Source: Chryseobacterium sp. JAH
GTDB lineage: Bacteria; Bacteroidota; Bacteroidia; Flavobacteriales; Weeksellaceae
Direction: 5' to 3'
DNA: 64,000 bases
Assembly: GCF_001507335.1 (NCBI RefSeq)
Contig: NZ_LMAH01000011.1
Span: forward strand, 37,848 to 101,847
The notes under the pieces were generated by a model, which ran no database searches, was not told the DNA's origin, and worked only from the letters and a program-made list of their open reading frames with translations. Shown in pieces: positions 11,166 to 19,997 of this stretch. Each line of letters opens with the position of its first letter. Within the stretch, counting starts at the first letter, position 1. The translations under genes were made by a program, and so were the position numbers.

Positions 11166-11810
11166 ATGGATTTTCTAAAAGACCATTCGGTACAGAACGA
11201 GCTATTGCTCATTTTCATCTCTGTTGTTCTAGGACTTTTCATCGGAGCTGAGAGAGAATACAGAAATAAATCGGCAGGTTTAAGAACATTCATTCTGGTG
11301 TGTTTCGGATCTTGCTTGTTTACCATTCTCTCCATCAAAATCGGAGTAAAAGACCCAGACCGTCTGGCTGCGAACATTATTACAGGAATTGGTTTTCTGG
11401 GTGCAGGTGTTATTTTTAAGGGTGATAATAAAATTGACGGAATCACCACGGCGACCACTATTTGGGCTACTGCATCCATCGGAATGGCAGTGGGATCTGG
11501 TTATGTTTATTTATCATTACTGGGAACCGTTTTAGTTCTATTGATTTTGAGTTCGCTCACTTATTTACAGAATCTTATCGACAACAATCATAAAATCAGG
11601 GAATACAAAATTGTACTCAATACCTTTGAAGATGTAAAAAACTTTGAAAACCTGTTTAAAGATTATCATCTTAAATTTTTTCTGGTCAGACAAAAATTCA
11701 GTCCGGAAAATATTGCAACAACATGGATACTGACGGGAAAACATAGCAATCATGATCAATTCATAGAAAAGCTGAGAAGTGACAAAACAGTAAATGCTTA
11801 TGAGTTTTGA
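11166..11810 (+). CDS. MgtC/SapB family membrane protein
   Basis: A 214-residue protein. The N-terminal 125 residues hold about four membrane helices with the MgtC signature: LGLFIGAEREYRNKSAGLRT near residue 23, then ANIITGIGFLGAGVIFKG and GITTATTIWATASIGMAVG. The C-terminal 80 residues are soluble. MgtC proteins help bacteria survive low magnesium and modulate the F-type ATPase; SapB/YhiD relatives have unclear roles. Length and motif order are typical. It stands alone between two regulators, with no magnesium-responsive leader recognised. Confidence 0.88.
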   Translation: MDFLKDHSVQNELLLIFISVVLGLFIGAEREYRNKSAGLRTFILVCFGSCLFTILSIKIGVKDPDRLAANIITGIGFLGAGVIFKGDNKIDGITTATTIWATASIGMAVGSGYVYLSLLGTVLVLLILSSLTYLQNLIDNNHKIREYKIVLNTFEDVKNFENLFKDYHLKFFLVRQKFSPENIATTWILTGKHSNHDQFIEKLRSDKTVNAYEF

Positions 11811-11909
11811 CCTTAAAAATTGACATGTAAACATGAAATAAAAATACTCTAATTCAATAATTTTGGATTTATTTTTCGCTAAAATCATTTAAAATCAGAT
11901 GTAATTATT

Positions 11910-11917
11910 TAATTTTG
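11910..11917 (+). promoter_or_regulatory. Candidate -7 promoter element (TAATTTTG) of the Crp-type regulator
   Basis: This exact TAnnTTTG match lies 13 bp before ATG 11931. No TTG was found at -33 spacing. Confidence 0.45.
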
Positions 11918-11930
11918 TCTTTCATAATTT

Positions 11931-12512
11931 ATGGAGAACTTATTACATTTTTATATGACCCGTTTGGGACTTTCTAGGGAAGAGGCCATGCTTCACACCG
12001 TTAAATTTGAAAGGATAGAAATTCCAAAAAAAACAATTATTCTTAAGTCCGGAGAAACAGAAAATCACCTATACTTCATTACCGAAGGGATTATAAGGTT
12101 TTTCATGCACAAAACATATCCTACAGAACCGCCAAAAGAAGTTACATTTTCTTTTATTACCAAAAACATGTTTTATAGCGCTTATGATTCTTTTATCACA
12201 AGAAGTCCGTGCCAATACAACGTTGAAACTTTGCAAAAAACCGTTGTTTATAGAATTCACCATAGTGATGTACATGATTTGTACGAAAATACAAAAGCGG
12301 GAAATTATGTAGGTAGAATTTCTGCAGAGCAGCTTTATTTAAGAAAAGCACAGCGAGAGATTTCACTCCTTACAGAAAATGCCGAGGAAAGATATCTTAA
12401 ACTCATGAAGTCATATCCCGAGTACATTCTTCAAATTCCGCTAAAGTATATAGCCTCTTATTTGGGAATTACTCCACAGGCTTTAAGCCGTATTAGAAAA
12501 CTAATTTCTTAA
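11931..12512 (+). CDS. Crp/Fnr family transcription regulator
   Basis: A 193-residue protein. Residues 25-110 form a cyclic-nucleotide-binding-like beta-roll (KKTIILKSGETENHLYFITE, GIIRFFMHK). The C-terminal helix-turn-helix is abbreviated: PLKYIASYLGITPQALSRIR ends five residues before the stop. This short Crp-like form is common in flavobacteria and often lacks the residues needed to bind cAMP, so the ligand is unknown. It is monocistronic, with a terminator 120 bp downstream. The likely role is a stress or redox response, by family only. Confidence 0.88.
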   Translation: MENLLHFYMTRLGLSREEAMLHTVKFERIEIPKKTIILKSGETENHLYFITEGIIRFFMHKTYPTEPPKEVTFSFITKNMFYSAYDSFITRSPCQYNVETLQKTVVYRIHHSDVHDLYENTKAGNYVGRISAEQLYLRKAQREISLLTENAEERYLKLMKSYPEYILQIPLKYIASYLGITPQALSRIRKLIS

Positions 12513-12634
12513 CATAGGTTCATTTCACCTTATTGAGTAATACCTTATTTTTGCTATCAGTTAAGAGCACAAATGATGAGAACTTATTTACAAATTTAAG
12601 TTACATTATCAATCTAAAAACGATATAAATTCCC

Positions 12635-12668
12635 AAACCCTTTCAGAATGAAAATTTCGGAAGGGTTT
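12635..12668 (+). terminator. Intrinsic terminator
   Basis: The arms AAACCCTTTC and GGAAGGGTTT (one G-T pair) enclose a 14-nt loop and are followed by TTCTTTTTTC. It lies 120 bp after the Crp-type gene and 50 bp before the peptidase gene. Confidence 0.75.
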
Positions 12669-12694
12669 TCTTTTTTCTAAGAAAATTAAATCCG

Positions 12695-12702
12695 TATTTT
12701 AG
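12695..12702 (+). promoter_or_regulatory. Weak candidate -7 element of the S46 peptidase gene
   Basis: TATTTTAG differs from TAnnTTTG at one base and lies 15 bp before ATG 12718, just after the preceding terminator. The position is good; the match is imperfect. Confidence 0.3.
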
Positions 12703-12717
12703 TCAAAATTTTTTCTA

Positions 12718-14859
12718 ATGATAAAACGTACTATTTTAATTGCCTCAGCATTCTTCAGTTTTTCATGGGGAACGGCTCAGCAATATGGCGGAATGTGGAT
12801 TCCCACTGAATTGAATGAAAAGGAAATGAAAGATTTGGGAATGAAAATATCAGCCAAAGATATCTTCAACACACAAAAACCAAGTATAAAAGATGCCGTG
12901 GTACAATTTAACGGAGGTTGTACTGCTGAAATAATCTCCCCGAAAGGATTACTTTTAACCAATCACCACTGCGGATATGGGCAGATTCAGGCACATTCTA
13001 CTGTTCAAAACGATCTTTTATCCAACGGATTCTGGGCCAAAAATATGGAAACTGAACTTCCTAACCCAGGAGTAACAGTTGATTTTATCGTAGACATCAA
13101 AGAAGTGACTACGCAGATTTTGGAAAATACAGACAATCTTCAGGAGCCCGAACTTTCAAAGAAAATCGCAAATAATATTGAGATCTATAAAAACTCTCAG
13201 AAAACAGAGCCATATCAATCTATTTCTGTAAAATCAATGTATTACGGAAATAAGTTTTATGCTTATGTGATAGAAACCTACAAAGACGTTCGTCTGGTTG
13301 GGGCACCACCTCAAAGTATCGGAAAATTCGGAAGCGACACCGACAACTGGGTTTGGCCAAGACATACAGGAGATTTCTCAATGTTCAGAATTTATGCTGA
13401 TAAAAACAACAAACCTGCAGAATACTCTAAAGATAATGTGCCTTATGTGCCAAAACATTATCTTCCGGTTTCTATAAAAGATAAAGCTGAAAATGATTTC
13501 ACTTTTGTATTCGGTTTTCCGGGCAGAACCACAGAATATCTTCCTGCTATTGCTGTTGAAAAAATAATGACAGAGATTGATCCTGCGAGAATTGCAGTGC
13601 GTGACGTTGCTTTGAAAACTCTAGACGAAAAAATGCGTACTGACGACGCCACACGTATCAAATATGCATCTAAATTTGCATCTGTTGCCAACTACTGGAA
13701 AAAATGGATCGGTGAAGTTGAAGGTCTTAAAAAATCGAATGCTGTACAGAAAAAAGTAATGTACGAAGGTTCTTTGGTCGCCAAAAATCCTCAGGTCAAA
13801 ATAACTTTAGACGAACTGAATCAATTGTACCAGGATCAGGCTCCTTATGCATTAAATAATGCTTACTATTCTGAAGTGGTAAGAAATGCTGAAACATTAA
13901 TGCTTGCCAATCTTTATTCGAATTACATTACTTCTCTGGAAGCAGGAAGAATGGATGAAAAAGGAACCGCAGCATTCAAAAACAGACTTACATCTTTCTA
14001 TAAAGATTATAGCGCAGAACTGGATGCTAAAGTGACAGCTAAACTTTTGGCTCTCTATGCTAACAAAACGGCTCCTCAATTTTTGCCTGCCGGTTTTGAG
14101 AAGTACAAAAATGAAGCCCAAAATATCACGACAATCGAAGACATCTCTAAAAACTCAGTGATTACCGGAAGATCTGCAGTCAATGGAGCTTCACTAAGCA
14201 CGGATATAGACAAGGCTTTTTCTAATCAGGACAAATTAATAAAAACTATTAAGAAAGATCCTGTTTATCAGCTTTTCATGAACGTGAAAGATACGTATAT
14301 GAAAACTGCAGATCCACAGTTTAATGCATTACAGACAAAAATCGATGGTTTGCAGAAAAAATACATGGCTCAGCAGATGTCAACGGATAAAGACAGAAAA
14401 TTCTTCCCGGATGCCAATTCTACGCTTCGTGTAACCTACGGAAAAGTGAAAGGTTCTACACCAAAAGATGCAGTGACATATAATTATCAAACGCATCTAG
14501 CCGGAGTAATGGAAAAATATGTTCCGGGAGATTACGAATTTGATGTACCGAAGAAACTGATCGATCTGTATGATAGAAAAGATTTTGGAAACTACAAAGA
14601 TAAAACCGGTGACGTTCCTGTAGGATTTACGGCAACCAACCATACAACTGGAGGTAACTCCGGAAGTCCGGCACTTGATGCGCAGGGGAATCTTGTTGGG
14701 TTAAACTTCGACAGACAGTGGGAAGGAACAATGAGTGACATCAATTACGATCCTCGTTTTAGCCGTAACATTATGGTTGATACTAAATATATTCTTTTCA
14801 TCATTGATAAATTTGCCGATTCTAAATGGCTGATCAATGAGATGAAAGTTATAAAATAA
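12718..14859 (+). CDS. S46 family dipeptidyl-peptidase, DPP11-like (Asp/Glu-specific)
   Basis: A 713-residue protein with a signal peptide (cleavage near GTAQQ, residue 20), close to the roughly 720 residues of Porphyromonas DPP7/DPP11. S46 peptidases remove dipeptides from oligopeptides in the periplasm. The chymotrypsin-like catalytic motifs are present: His84 in TNHHCGYG, Asp in TDNWVWPRHTGDF, and Ser in GGNSGSPAL. In the sequence after the serine (GLNFDRQWEGTMSDI), the arginine after FD corresponds, as I recall, to Arg673 of DPP11, which favours acidic P1 residues; DPP7 has glycine there. The specificity is therefore inferred from one residue. The gene stands alone between two terminators. 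Confidence 0.93.
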   Translation: MIKRTILIASAFFSFSWGTAQQYGGMWIPTELNEKEMKDLGMKISAKDIFNTQKPSIKDAVVQFNGGCTAEIISPKGLLLTNHHCGYGQIQAHSTVQNDLLSNGFWAKNMETELPNPGVTVDFIVDIKEVTTQILENTDNLQEPELSKKIANNIEIYKNSQKTEPYQSISVKSMYYGNKFYAYVIETYKDVRLVGAPPQSIGKFGSDTDNWVWPRHTGDFSMFRIYADKNNKPAEYSKDNVPYVPKHYLPVSIKDKAENDFTFVFGFPGRTTEYLPAIAVEKIMTEIDPARIAVRDVALKTLDEKMRTDDATRIKYASKFASVANYWKKWIGEVEGLKKSNAVQKKVMYEGSLVAKNPQVKITLDELNQLYQDQAPYALNNAYYSEVVRNAETLMLANLYSNYITSLEAGRMDEKGTAAFKNRLTSFYKDYSAELDAKVTAKLLALYANKTAPQFLPAGFEKYKNEAQNITTIEDISKNSVITGRSAVNGASLSTDIDKAFSNQDKLIKTIKKDPVYQLFMNVKDTYMKTADPQFNALQTKIDGLQKKYMAQQMSTDKDRKFFPDANSTLRVTYGKVKGSTPKDAVTYNYQTHLAGVMEKYVPGDYEFDVPKKLIDLYDRKDFGNYKDKTGDVPVGFTATNHTTGGNSGSPALDAQGNLVGLNFDRQWEGTMSDINYDPRFSRNIMVDTKYILFIIDKFADSKWLINEMKVIK

Positions 14860-14878
14860 TAATATTTAAAATTTTATA

Positions 14879-14921
14879 AGAATCTATTTAAATCTCAAAT
14901 TTTGAGTCATTTAGATAGATT
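14879..14921 (+). terminator. Intrinsic terminator after the S46 peptidase gene
   Basis: AGAATCTAT pairs with ATAGATTCT, extended inward by TTAAAT/ATTTAG and an inner hairpin CTCAAA/TTTGAG. A run of seven T follows. It starts 20 bp after the stop codon. Confidence 0.85.
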
Positions 14922-15032
14922 CTTTTTTTATTTTAGTGAATCACCATAACCCAAATTACACTGTAAAGAGTGCTTTTTTGAATTACTTAAATATAGAAGA
15001 TTCAAGCGAACAAGTATTCAAATTTATAAACC

Positions 15033-15992
15033 GTGAAACAGAGACTGATAGATCTTTTAGCCGTTTTTGAAAAGGAAAATATTGAAAAATCATTTCCTTT
15101 AGATTACTGTCTTCCCGTTTACCACTGCGTTTCTGATGAAAATCTCCCCCATCTTAATCATATTATTCAATATAAAAATGCACGACAGTTTGAGAATGAT
15201 CTGGATTACTTTTCGAGATATTTTCAGTTTTTGAATTGGAATGAATTTAAAGATTTCCTTAACGGCAATTTTAAACCTCAGAAGAGAATTGCTCTGTTAA
15301 CTTTTGATGATGGTTTCAGAGAATTTTATGATGTTGTGTTGCCGATTCTGGAAAGAAAAGGAATTTACGCCATCAACTTTATCAATCCGGCATTCATCGA
15401 CAATAAAGATTTGATGTTCAGATGTAAGGCAAGCTTAATAGTTGATAGAATCAAAACTTCTGCATCAAGAAACGTTGAAATTAATATTGAACAAGTTCTC
15501 AAAATTAATTACAAAAATAAAGATCAGCTAGATCAGATCGCAGAAAAACTTGAAGTTGATTTTGATTCTTATCTAAAAGATCAAAGACCCTATATGAACA
15601 TTGATCAGCTTAAGAATCTGAAGGAAAAAGGTTTTGGGATTTCGGCACACAGTTGGGATCATCCGCTGTATGGTGAACTATCACTTGAAGATCAGCTAAA
15701 AAACACTATAAAAAGTTTAAATTTCACTAAAGAAAACGATTTTTTGCATGATGGTTTTGCGTTTCCATTTACTGATTTTGGTGTGCGAAAAGATTTTTTT
15801 GAAAATTTATTTAAAAATGAGCAGCTTTCGTACAGTTTTGGATGCGCAGGAATAAAATTAGACAGCTTTGAGAAAAATCTTCAAAGAATTCCTATGGAGA
15901 CGGGAGAAACGGCTTCAAACACGGTAAAAAAAGAAATTGCATATTTTACATTTAAAAAGCTTTGGAACAAAAATACAATCATCAGGAAATGA
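15033..15992 (+). CDS. Polysaccharide deacetylase (NodB-like) family protein
   Basis: A 319-residue protein starting with GTG. The NodB motif 1 TFDDGF is at residues 90-95, and a motif-2-like ISAHSWDHPLYG supplies metal-binding histidines. PVYHCVSDENLPH near residue 29 is typical of deacetylases acting on surface polysaccharides. No signal peptide is visible. These enzymes remove acetyl groups from N-acetylated sugars such as peptidoglycan or exopolysaccharide. Its stop codon overlaps the start of the next gene (ATGA), so it is translationally coupled to an acyltransferase. Confidence 0.82.
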   Translation: MKQRLIDLLAVFEKENIEKSFPLDYCLPVYHCVSDENLPHLNHIIQYKNARQFENDLDYFSRYFQFLNWNEFKDFLNGNFKPQKRIALLTFDDGFREFYDVVLPILERKGIYAINFINPAFIDNKDLMFRCKASLIVDRIKTSASRNVEINIEQVLKINYKNKDQLDQIAEKLEVDFDSYLKDQRPYMNIDQLKNLKEKGFGISAHSWDHPLYGELSLEDQLKNTIKSLNFTKENDFLHDGFAFPFTDFGVRKDFFENLFKNEQLSYSFGCAGIKLDSFEKNLQRIPMETGETASNTVKKEIAYFTFKKLWNKNTIIRK

Positions 15993-17068
15993 TTCATCTA
16001 CAAACTTTCAATAAAAAACAACTTGATGATTTTGTATCATCCGGAGCCTTTCAAGACTACGATTTTCTTCCTATTACTGGTCACCGTGCAAAATCACACA
16101 TTGAAAATCCTAAGGCAAGTGAGAGTCAAACCTTGCTTGTTTTGGCATACGATGACGACAAGCTAGCCGGATATCTTGGTTGTCTTCCAGACGATTTTAA
16201 AATTGATGGCGAAATATTTAATTACGCATGGCTTAGTACACTTTTTATCAGTAATGAATTTCGTGGCAAGAAAATCGCCCAAACCTTGCTGAATAAGGCA
16301 TTTGAAGAATATCAGGGAAACATAGCCATTACAGAATTCACAAAAGAGGCCGAAAGTCTGTATAATAAAATACATGCCTTTACATACATCAACCCGAAGT
16401 CAGGTACACGATACTATTTCAGAACAGATTTACAAACCATAATTCCAGCCAAAAAAAAGAAAGCAAAACCTTTCAAACCATTTTTTAGTCTGGCTGATTC
16501 TCTTCTCAATTTTTTTATCTCCATTAAAAACGGTTTTATAAAACATCCAAGTTTTCGTTTTGAAATCCTTAATAAAATCGATGAGGAAAGTACTGAATTC
16601 ATTGCAGGATTTAAGAAGAACCGAGTTGCAGAAGAGATTAATTGGGCAATTGAAAATCCGTGGATTTTAGAGGGTAATAAAGCTGATCAGAAATATTTAT
16701 TTTCAAGCTACTCCAAAAGCTTCCAGTACTTTTGGGTAAAAGTCTACAGCGATGACAACAATCTGATTACCTGTTCGCTCCTTATGTTGCGAGATGGTCA
16801 TCTCAAAATCCCTTATCTATTTTCAATCGCTGACTTAACACAGTTTGTGGATTTCCTAAGTTATTTTGTTGCTGAAAATAAAATAAATATGCTGACAAGT
16901 TACCAAACTGAACTCAACAAAAACATCGATTCAAACTTATCTTTTCCTAATATCCACCAGCGAAAAATCGAAAGAAGATATCTATTTCATCAGAATCTTT
17001 TAGACCGTCTTCCGAAAAATTTCGATCCCAGTTTTCAGGATGGTGACGGAGATTGTTTGATGACTTAA
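15989..17068 (+). CDS. GNAT-family N-acyltransferase
   Basis: 359 residues from ATG 15989, which forms ATGA with the deacetylase stop; an upstream TTG at 15962 is less likely. The N-terminal 150 residues contain a GNAT fold: LLVLAYDDDKLAGYLGCLPD, then WLSTLFISNEFRGKKIAQTL, the acetyl-CoA loop being close to R/QxxGxG/A (here RGKKIA). The C-terminal 200 residues are not assignable. The family acylates amines using acyl-CoA. Paired with a deacetylase, it may act on an amino sugar of a surface glycan, but this is inference from neighbourhood alone. Confidence 0.75.
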   Translation: MIHLQTFNKKQLDDFVSSGAFQDYDFLPITGHRAKSHIENPKASESQTLLVLAYDDDKLAGYLGCLPDDFKIDGEIFNYAWLSTLFISNEFRGKKIAQTLLNKAFEEYQGNIAITEFTKEAESLYNKIHAFTYINPKSGTRYYFRTDLQTIIPAKKKKAKPFKPFFSLADSLLNFFISIKNGFIKHPSFRFEILNKIDEESTEFIAGFKKNRVAEEINWAIENPWILEGNKADQKYLFSSYSKSFQYFWVKVYSDDNNLITCSLLMLRDGHLKIPYLFSIADLTQFVDFLSYFVAENKINMLTSYQTELNKNIDSNLSFPNIHQRKIERRYLFHQNLLDRLPKNFDPSFQDGDGDCLMT

Positions 17069-17172
17069 AGTTTAAATATTTTTCGAGTACGAACATTATC
17101 ATATTGCATAATACAACTAGACACCAACTTTGAAGTTTGAAAGAATTTAATCAATATCTACTACGAATCAGT

Positions 17173-18075
17173 CTATTCAAGATTTCTCAGTTTTACCTCT
17201 TTTTTCAGATATGTTTTGAAATCTTCTGCGAACATCCCGATGTATGTGCCTTGTTTCAGATCTCTGTTGACTCCTGTTTTACCTAAAAGCACTGATCCTG
17301 CTTCGATTGCATTTCCTGAAGCAATACCAACCTGTCCCCATAAAGTCACGCCATCACCAATGATACAACAGCCTGCAATACCAACCTGAGAAGCAATCAG
17401 GCATTTTTTTCCAATCACGGTATCGTGGCCGATCTGAATTTGATTGTCTAAAACTGAACCTTCTCCGATAATGGTAGAATCTGTAACTCCTCTGTCGATC
17501 GTACAACCGTTTCCGATTTCTACATTGTTTTCTATGACAACGTTCCCTACAGAAATTAAACGGTCGAAATTACCATCCAATTTTCTATAATAAAAAGCGT
17601 CACCCCCTAGAACTGTGTTGGATTGAATGATGACATTATCACCAATAACGGTACGGTCTCCTATGACAACGTTGGGGAAAATGATCGTATTTTTTCCAAT
17701 CGTAATGTTGTTTCCAAGTACTGCGGATGGATGAATTTTTGTTCCCTCACCTATTTCAACATCATGAAGTGTTTCTGTGAAATTATAAATTTTGGTGAAG
17801 TGGGTATTGATTTTATTAAAATCTCTGAAGGGATCGTCAGAAATTAAAAGCGCTTTTCCGTCTGGACATTCCACTTCTTTATCAATCAGAATAATGGTAG
17901 CTGCAGAGTTTAATGCTTTATCGTAATATTTTGGGTGATTAACGAACATAATCTCACCAGATTTTACTCTGTGAATTTCGTTGGTACCAAAAACCTGGAA
18001 ATCTTCGGAACCTACAAATTTTGCTCCGATAAGCTCTGCAATAGTTTTCAGTTTTTGTGGCTGATGAAACGTCAT
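17173..18075 (-). CDS. LpxD-like UDP-3-O-acylglucosamine N-acyltransferase paralogue
   Basis: A 300-residue left-handed beta-helix protein. The N-terminal 95 residues resemble the LpxD uridine-binding domain ([35 protein letters not shown]). About nine hexapeptide coils follow, including [20 protein letters not shown] and the LpxD-type [21 protein letters not shown] bona fide lpxD lies 4 kb upstream, so this is a second, shorter and more diverged copy. It may acylate lipid A or another nucleotide sugar. It is separated from efp by a strong terminator, so it probably has its own promoter. Confidence 0.82.
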   Translation of the reverse strand: MTFHQPQKLKTIAELIGAKFVGSEDFQVFGTNEIHRVKSGEIMFVNHPKYYDKALNSAATIILIDKEVECPDGKALLISDDPFRDFNKINTHFTKIYNFTETLHDVEIGEGTKIHPSAVLGNNITIGKNTIIFPNVVIGDRTVIGDNVIIQSNTVLGGDAFYYRKLDGNFDRLISVGNVVIENNVEIGNGCTIDRGVTDSTIIGEGSVLDNQIQIGHDTVIGKKCLIASQVGIAGCCIIGDGVTLWGQVGIASGNAIEAGSVLLGKTGVNRDLKQGTYIGMFAEDFKTYLKKEVKLRNLE

Positions 18076-18166
18076 ATTTTTAATGATGTTTTAGTTTAAT
18101 CAACCTTGTCTGTATTTAAAATTAGACAAGATTTGTTTTTCAGTGTGAGTTGCAGCCCGACTTGAT

Positions 18167-18187
18167 AGTCCTTCGACAAGCTCAGGA
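18167..18187. repeat. Dispersed GACAAGCTCAGGA-type repeat copy
   Basis: AGTCCTTCGACAAGCTCAGG is the core of a short interspersed repeat often seen between genes in flavobacteria. Related forms occur at 48542, 54483, 63731 and 63787. Confidence 0.45.
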
Positions 18188-18212
18188 TAAAGTACAATTG
18201 CTGCCATAAATA

Positions 18213-18249
18213 AAATAGAAGTCTAAAGATGAACTTCAGACTTCTATTT
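18213..18249 (-). terminator. Terminator of the lipid A/efp operon
   Basis: A perfect 12-bp stem (AAATAGAAGTCT and complement) with a 13-nt loop lies 10 bp beyond the efp stop codon and separates efp from the LpxD-like gene. Confidence 0.8.
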
Positions 18250-18259
18250 ATATTTTTTT

Positions 18260-18823
18260 TTATTTTACTCTTTCTAAGTAAGAACCGTCTTCTGTGCTTA
18301 CTTTGATTTTGTCACCCGGCTCAATAAATAAAGGAACCATTACTCTAGCTCCGGTTTCAACGATTGCGTTTTTCAGAGCATTGGTAGCAGTATTTCCTTT
18401 CACACCCGGATCAGCTTCTACAACTTCCAGATAAACTGACTGTGGTAATTCTGCAGAAAGCGGAGTTTCGTCAGCTTCTTTCAAAATGATAGTCACCTCT
18501 TCACCAGCTTTCATCAGGTTTGAATTTTCAATCATTTCTTTATCTAAATACAATTGAGAGAAATCTTCGTTATTCATAAAGTGGAAACCATTCTCATCAT
18601 CATAAAGATACTGGAATTTTCTGGTGATTACTTTCACTTCGTCAATCTTGTGACCTGCAGAAAACGTATTATCAATTACTTTACCGTTGGTTACTGATTT
18701 TAGTTTTGTTCTTACGAAAGCAGGGCCTTTACCCGGTTTTACGTGAAGAAATTCGATTACTTTAAAAATATCATTGCTGTATTCTATGCAAAGACCTTTT
18801 TTGATATCGTTACTTGTTGCCAT
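18260..18823 (-). CDS. efp: Elongation factor P
   Basis: A 187-residue protein of standard length with three beta-barrel domains. EF-P binds between the P and E sites of the ribosome and relieves stalling at polyproline. The loop that carries the modified lysine reads KPGKGPAFVRTKL, with K32 at the tip. KINDTF-like VIDNTFSAGHKIDEV and the C-terminal GDKIKVSTEDGSYLERVK are family signatures. No lysine-modifying gene (epmA, earP) is nearby. It is the last gene of the lipid A transcription unit, 21 bp after a small exported protein, with a terminator immediately after it. Confidence 0.96.
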   Translation of the reverse strand: MATSNDIKKGLCIEYSNDIFKVIEFLHVKPGKGPAFVRTKLKSVTNGKVIDNTFSAGHKIDEVKVITRKFQYLYDDENGFHFMNNEDFSQLYLDKEMIENSNLMKAGEEVTIILKEADETPLSAELPQSVYLEVVEADPGVKGNTATNALKNAIVETGARVMVPLFIEPGDKIKVSTEDGSYLERVK

Positions 18824-18844
18824 TATTTATAGTATGTTATTTTT

Positions 18845-19192
18845 TTATTTTAATTTATAGACCTGAAGACTGAAAATTTTTCTTCCAAGCATATCCATGC
18901 CGTCAATTCTAGGTTTATAATAAGTCCCCGCATCGACCGTAGTTACTGCACGGTTATTGATTACTGTATTAAAATTGATCGTATTAATGAGAAGTCGGTC
19001 TAAATTTTTGTTGACGTCTGATGAACTTGTTAAGTCAGAATTCAAATTTGAAAAAGAAATTTTAGAATAATCCAGAATTGAATTTACATTTCTTACTGCA
19101 GTGGAATCTTTAAGATTCAAAGACATCTTTTTATTCTGCTGCGCAAAAATAAAAGAAGAAAATACGGTAAAAACTAATACTAAATTTTTCAA
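18845..19192 (-). CDS. Small exported protein of unknown function
   Basis: A 115-residue protein with a signal peptide (MKNLVLVFTVFSSFIFAQ). The mature part is hydrophilic and rich in Asn and Ser (DYSKISFSNLNSDLTSSSDV) and ends in a beta-rich tail (DMLGRKIFSLQVYKLK). No cysteine and no known motif was recognised. It lies 16 bp after lpxA and 21 bp before efp, so it is co-transcribed with envelope genes and is probably periplasmic or outer-membrane associated. Confidence 0.7.
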   Translation of the reverse strand: MKNLVLVFTVFSSFIFAQQNKKMSLNLKDSTAVRNVNSILDYSKISFSNLNSDLTSSSDVNKNLDRLLINTINFNTVINNRAVTTVDAGTYYKPRIDGMDMLGRKIFSLQVYKLK

Positions 19193-19208
19193 TCTGATTC
19201 AATTTAAG

Positions 19209-19997
19209 TTATTCTTTCCCTGTTCCGTATCCTTTTACAATACCTCTCGGAGAGTTTTGGATAAACTGTAGAATCTCATCTCTTTCAGCTGTAGGAAGCA
19301 TTTCTTTTTCAATATGTGAAACTGCCTGGGAAACGTTCATTTTCATCTGAAAAATCGCTCTGTAAATTTTTTGAATTTCAAAAATTTTATCGTTGGTAAA
19401 ACCTCTTCTTCTCAAACCTACCGAATTGATTCCTGCATACGACATGGGCTCACGAGCAACTTTTACGTAAGGCGGAATATCTTTTCTTACCAAGGTACCT
19501 CCGGAAATCATTACATGTTTTCCAATTTTTCCAAACTGATGAACAGCACTTAAACCACCCATAACGGTAAAATCACCAATTTCTACGTGACCTGCGATAC
19601 CACACCCGTTCACAATGATAACATGATTACCCAATACACAATCGTGAGCGATGTGAGAAGTTGCCATAATCAGACAGTTGCTTCCAATTTTAGTATAACC
19701 TAAAGCTTTGGTTCCTCTGTTTACAGTAACACATTCTCTGATTGTAGTATCATCACCGATGATAGTATGAGTATCCTCACCATCAAATTTCAGATCCTGT
19801 GGGATTGCAGAAATTACAGTTCCGGGGAAAATCCTGCAGTTTTTTCCGATTCTTGCACCATCCATAATGGTCACATTAGAACCGATCCAGGTACCTTCAC
19901 CTATTTCCACATCACCTGCAATAGTAGTAAATGGTTCTACAATTACATTTTTACTGATTTTTGCACGTTTATCAACGGCGGCTAATTGATGAATCAT
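19209..19997 (-). CDS. lpxA: Acyl-ACP--UDP-N-acetylglucosamine O-acyltransferase LpxA
   Basis: A 262-residue left-handed beta-helix protein, the normal LpxA length. It performs the first step of lipid A synthesis, adding a 3-hydroxyacyl chain to UDP-GlcNAc. Hexapeptide repeats run from IHQLAAVDKRAKISKNVIVE to about residue 190. The catalytic histidine is within SHIAHDCVLGNHVIIVNGCG, and the helical C-terminal domain begins NSVGLRRRGFT. Its start codon directly follows the lpxC/fabZ stop. Confidence 0.96.
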   Translation of the reverse strand: MIHQLAAVDKRAKISKNVIVEPFTTIAGDVEIGEGTWIGSNVTIMDGARIGKNCRIFPGTVISAIPQDLKFDGEDTHTIIGDDTTIRECVTVNRGTKALGYTKIGSNCLIMATSHIAHDCVLGNHVIIVNGCGIAGHVEIGDFTVMGGLSAVHQFGKIGKHVMISGGTLVRKDIPPYVKVAREPMSYAGINSVGLRRRGFTNDKIFEIQKIYRAIFQMKMNVSQAVSHIEKEMLPTAERDEILQFIQNSPRGIVKGYGTGKE

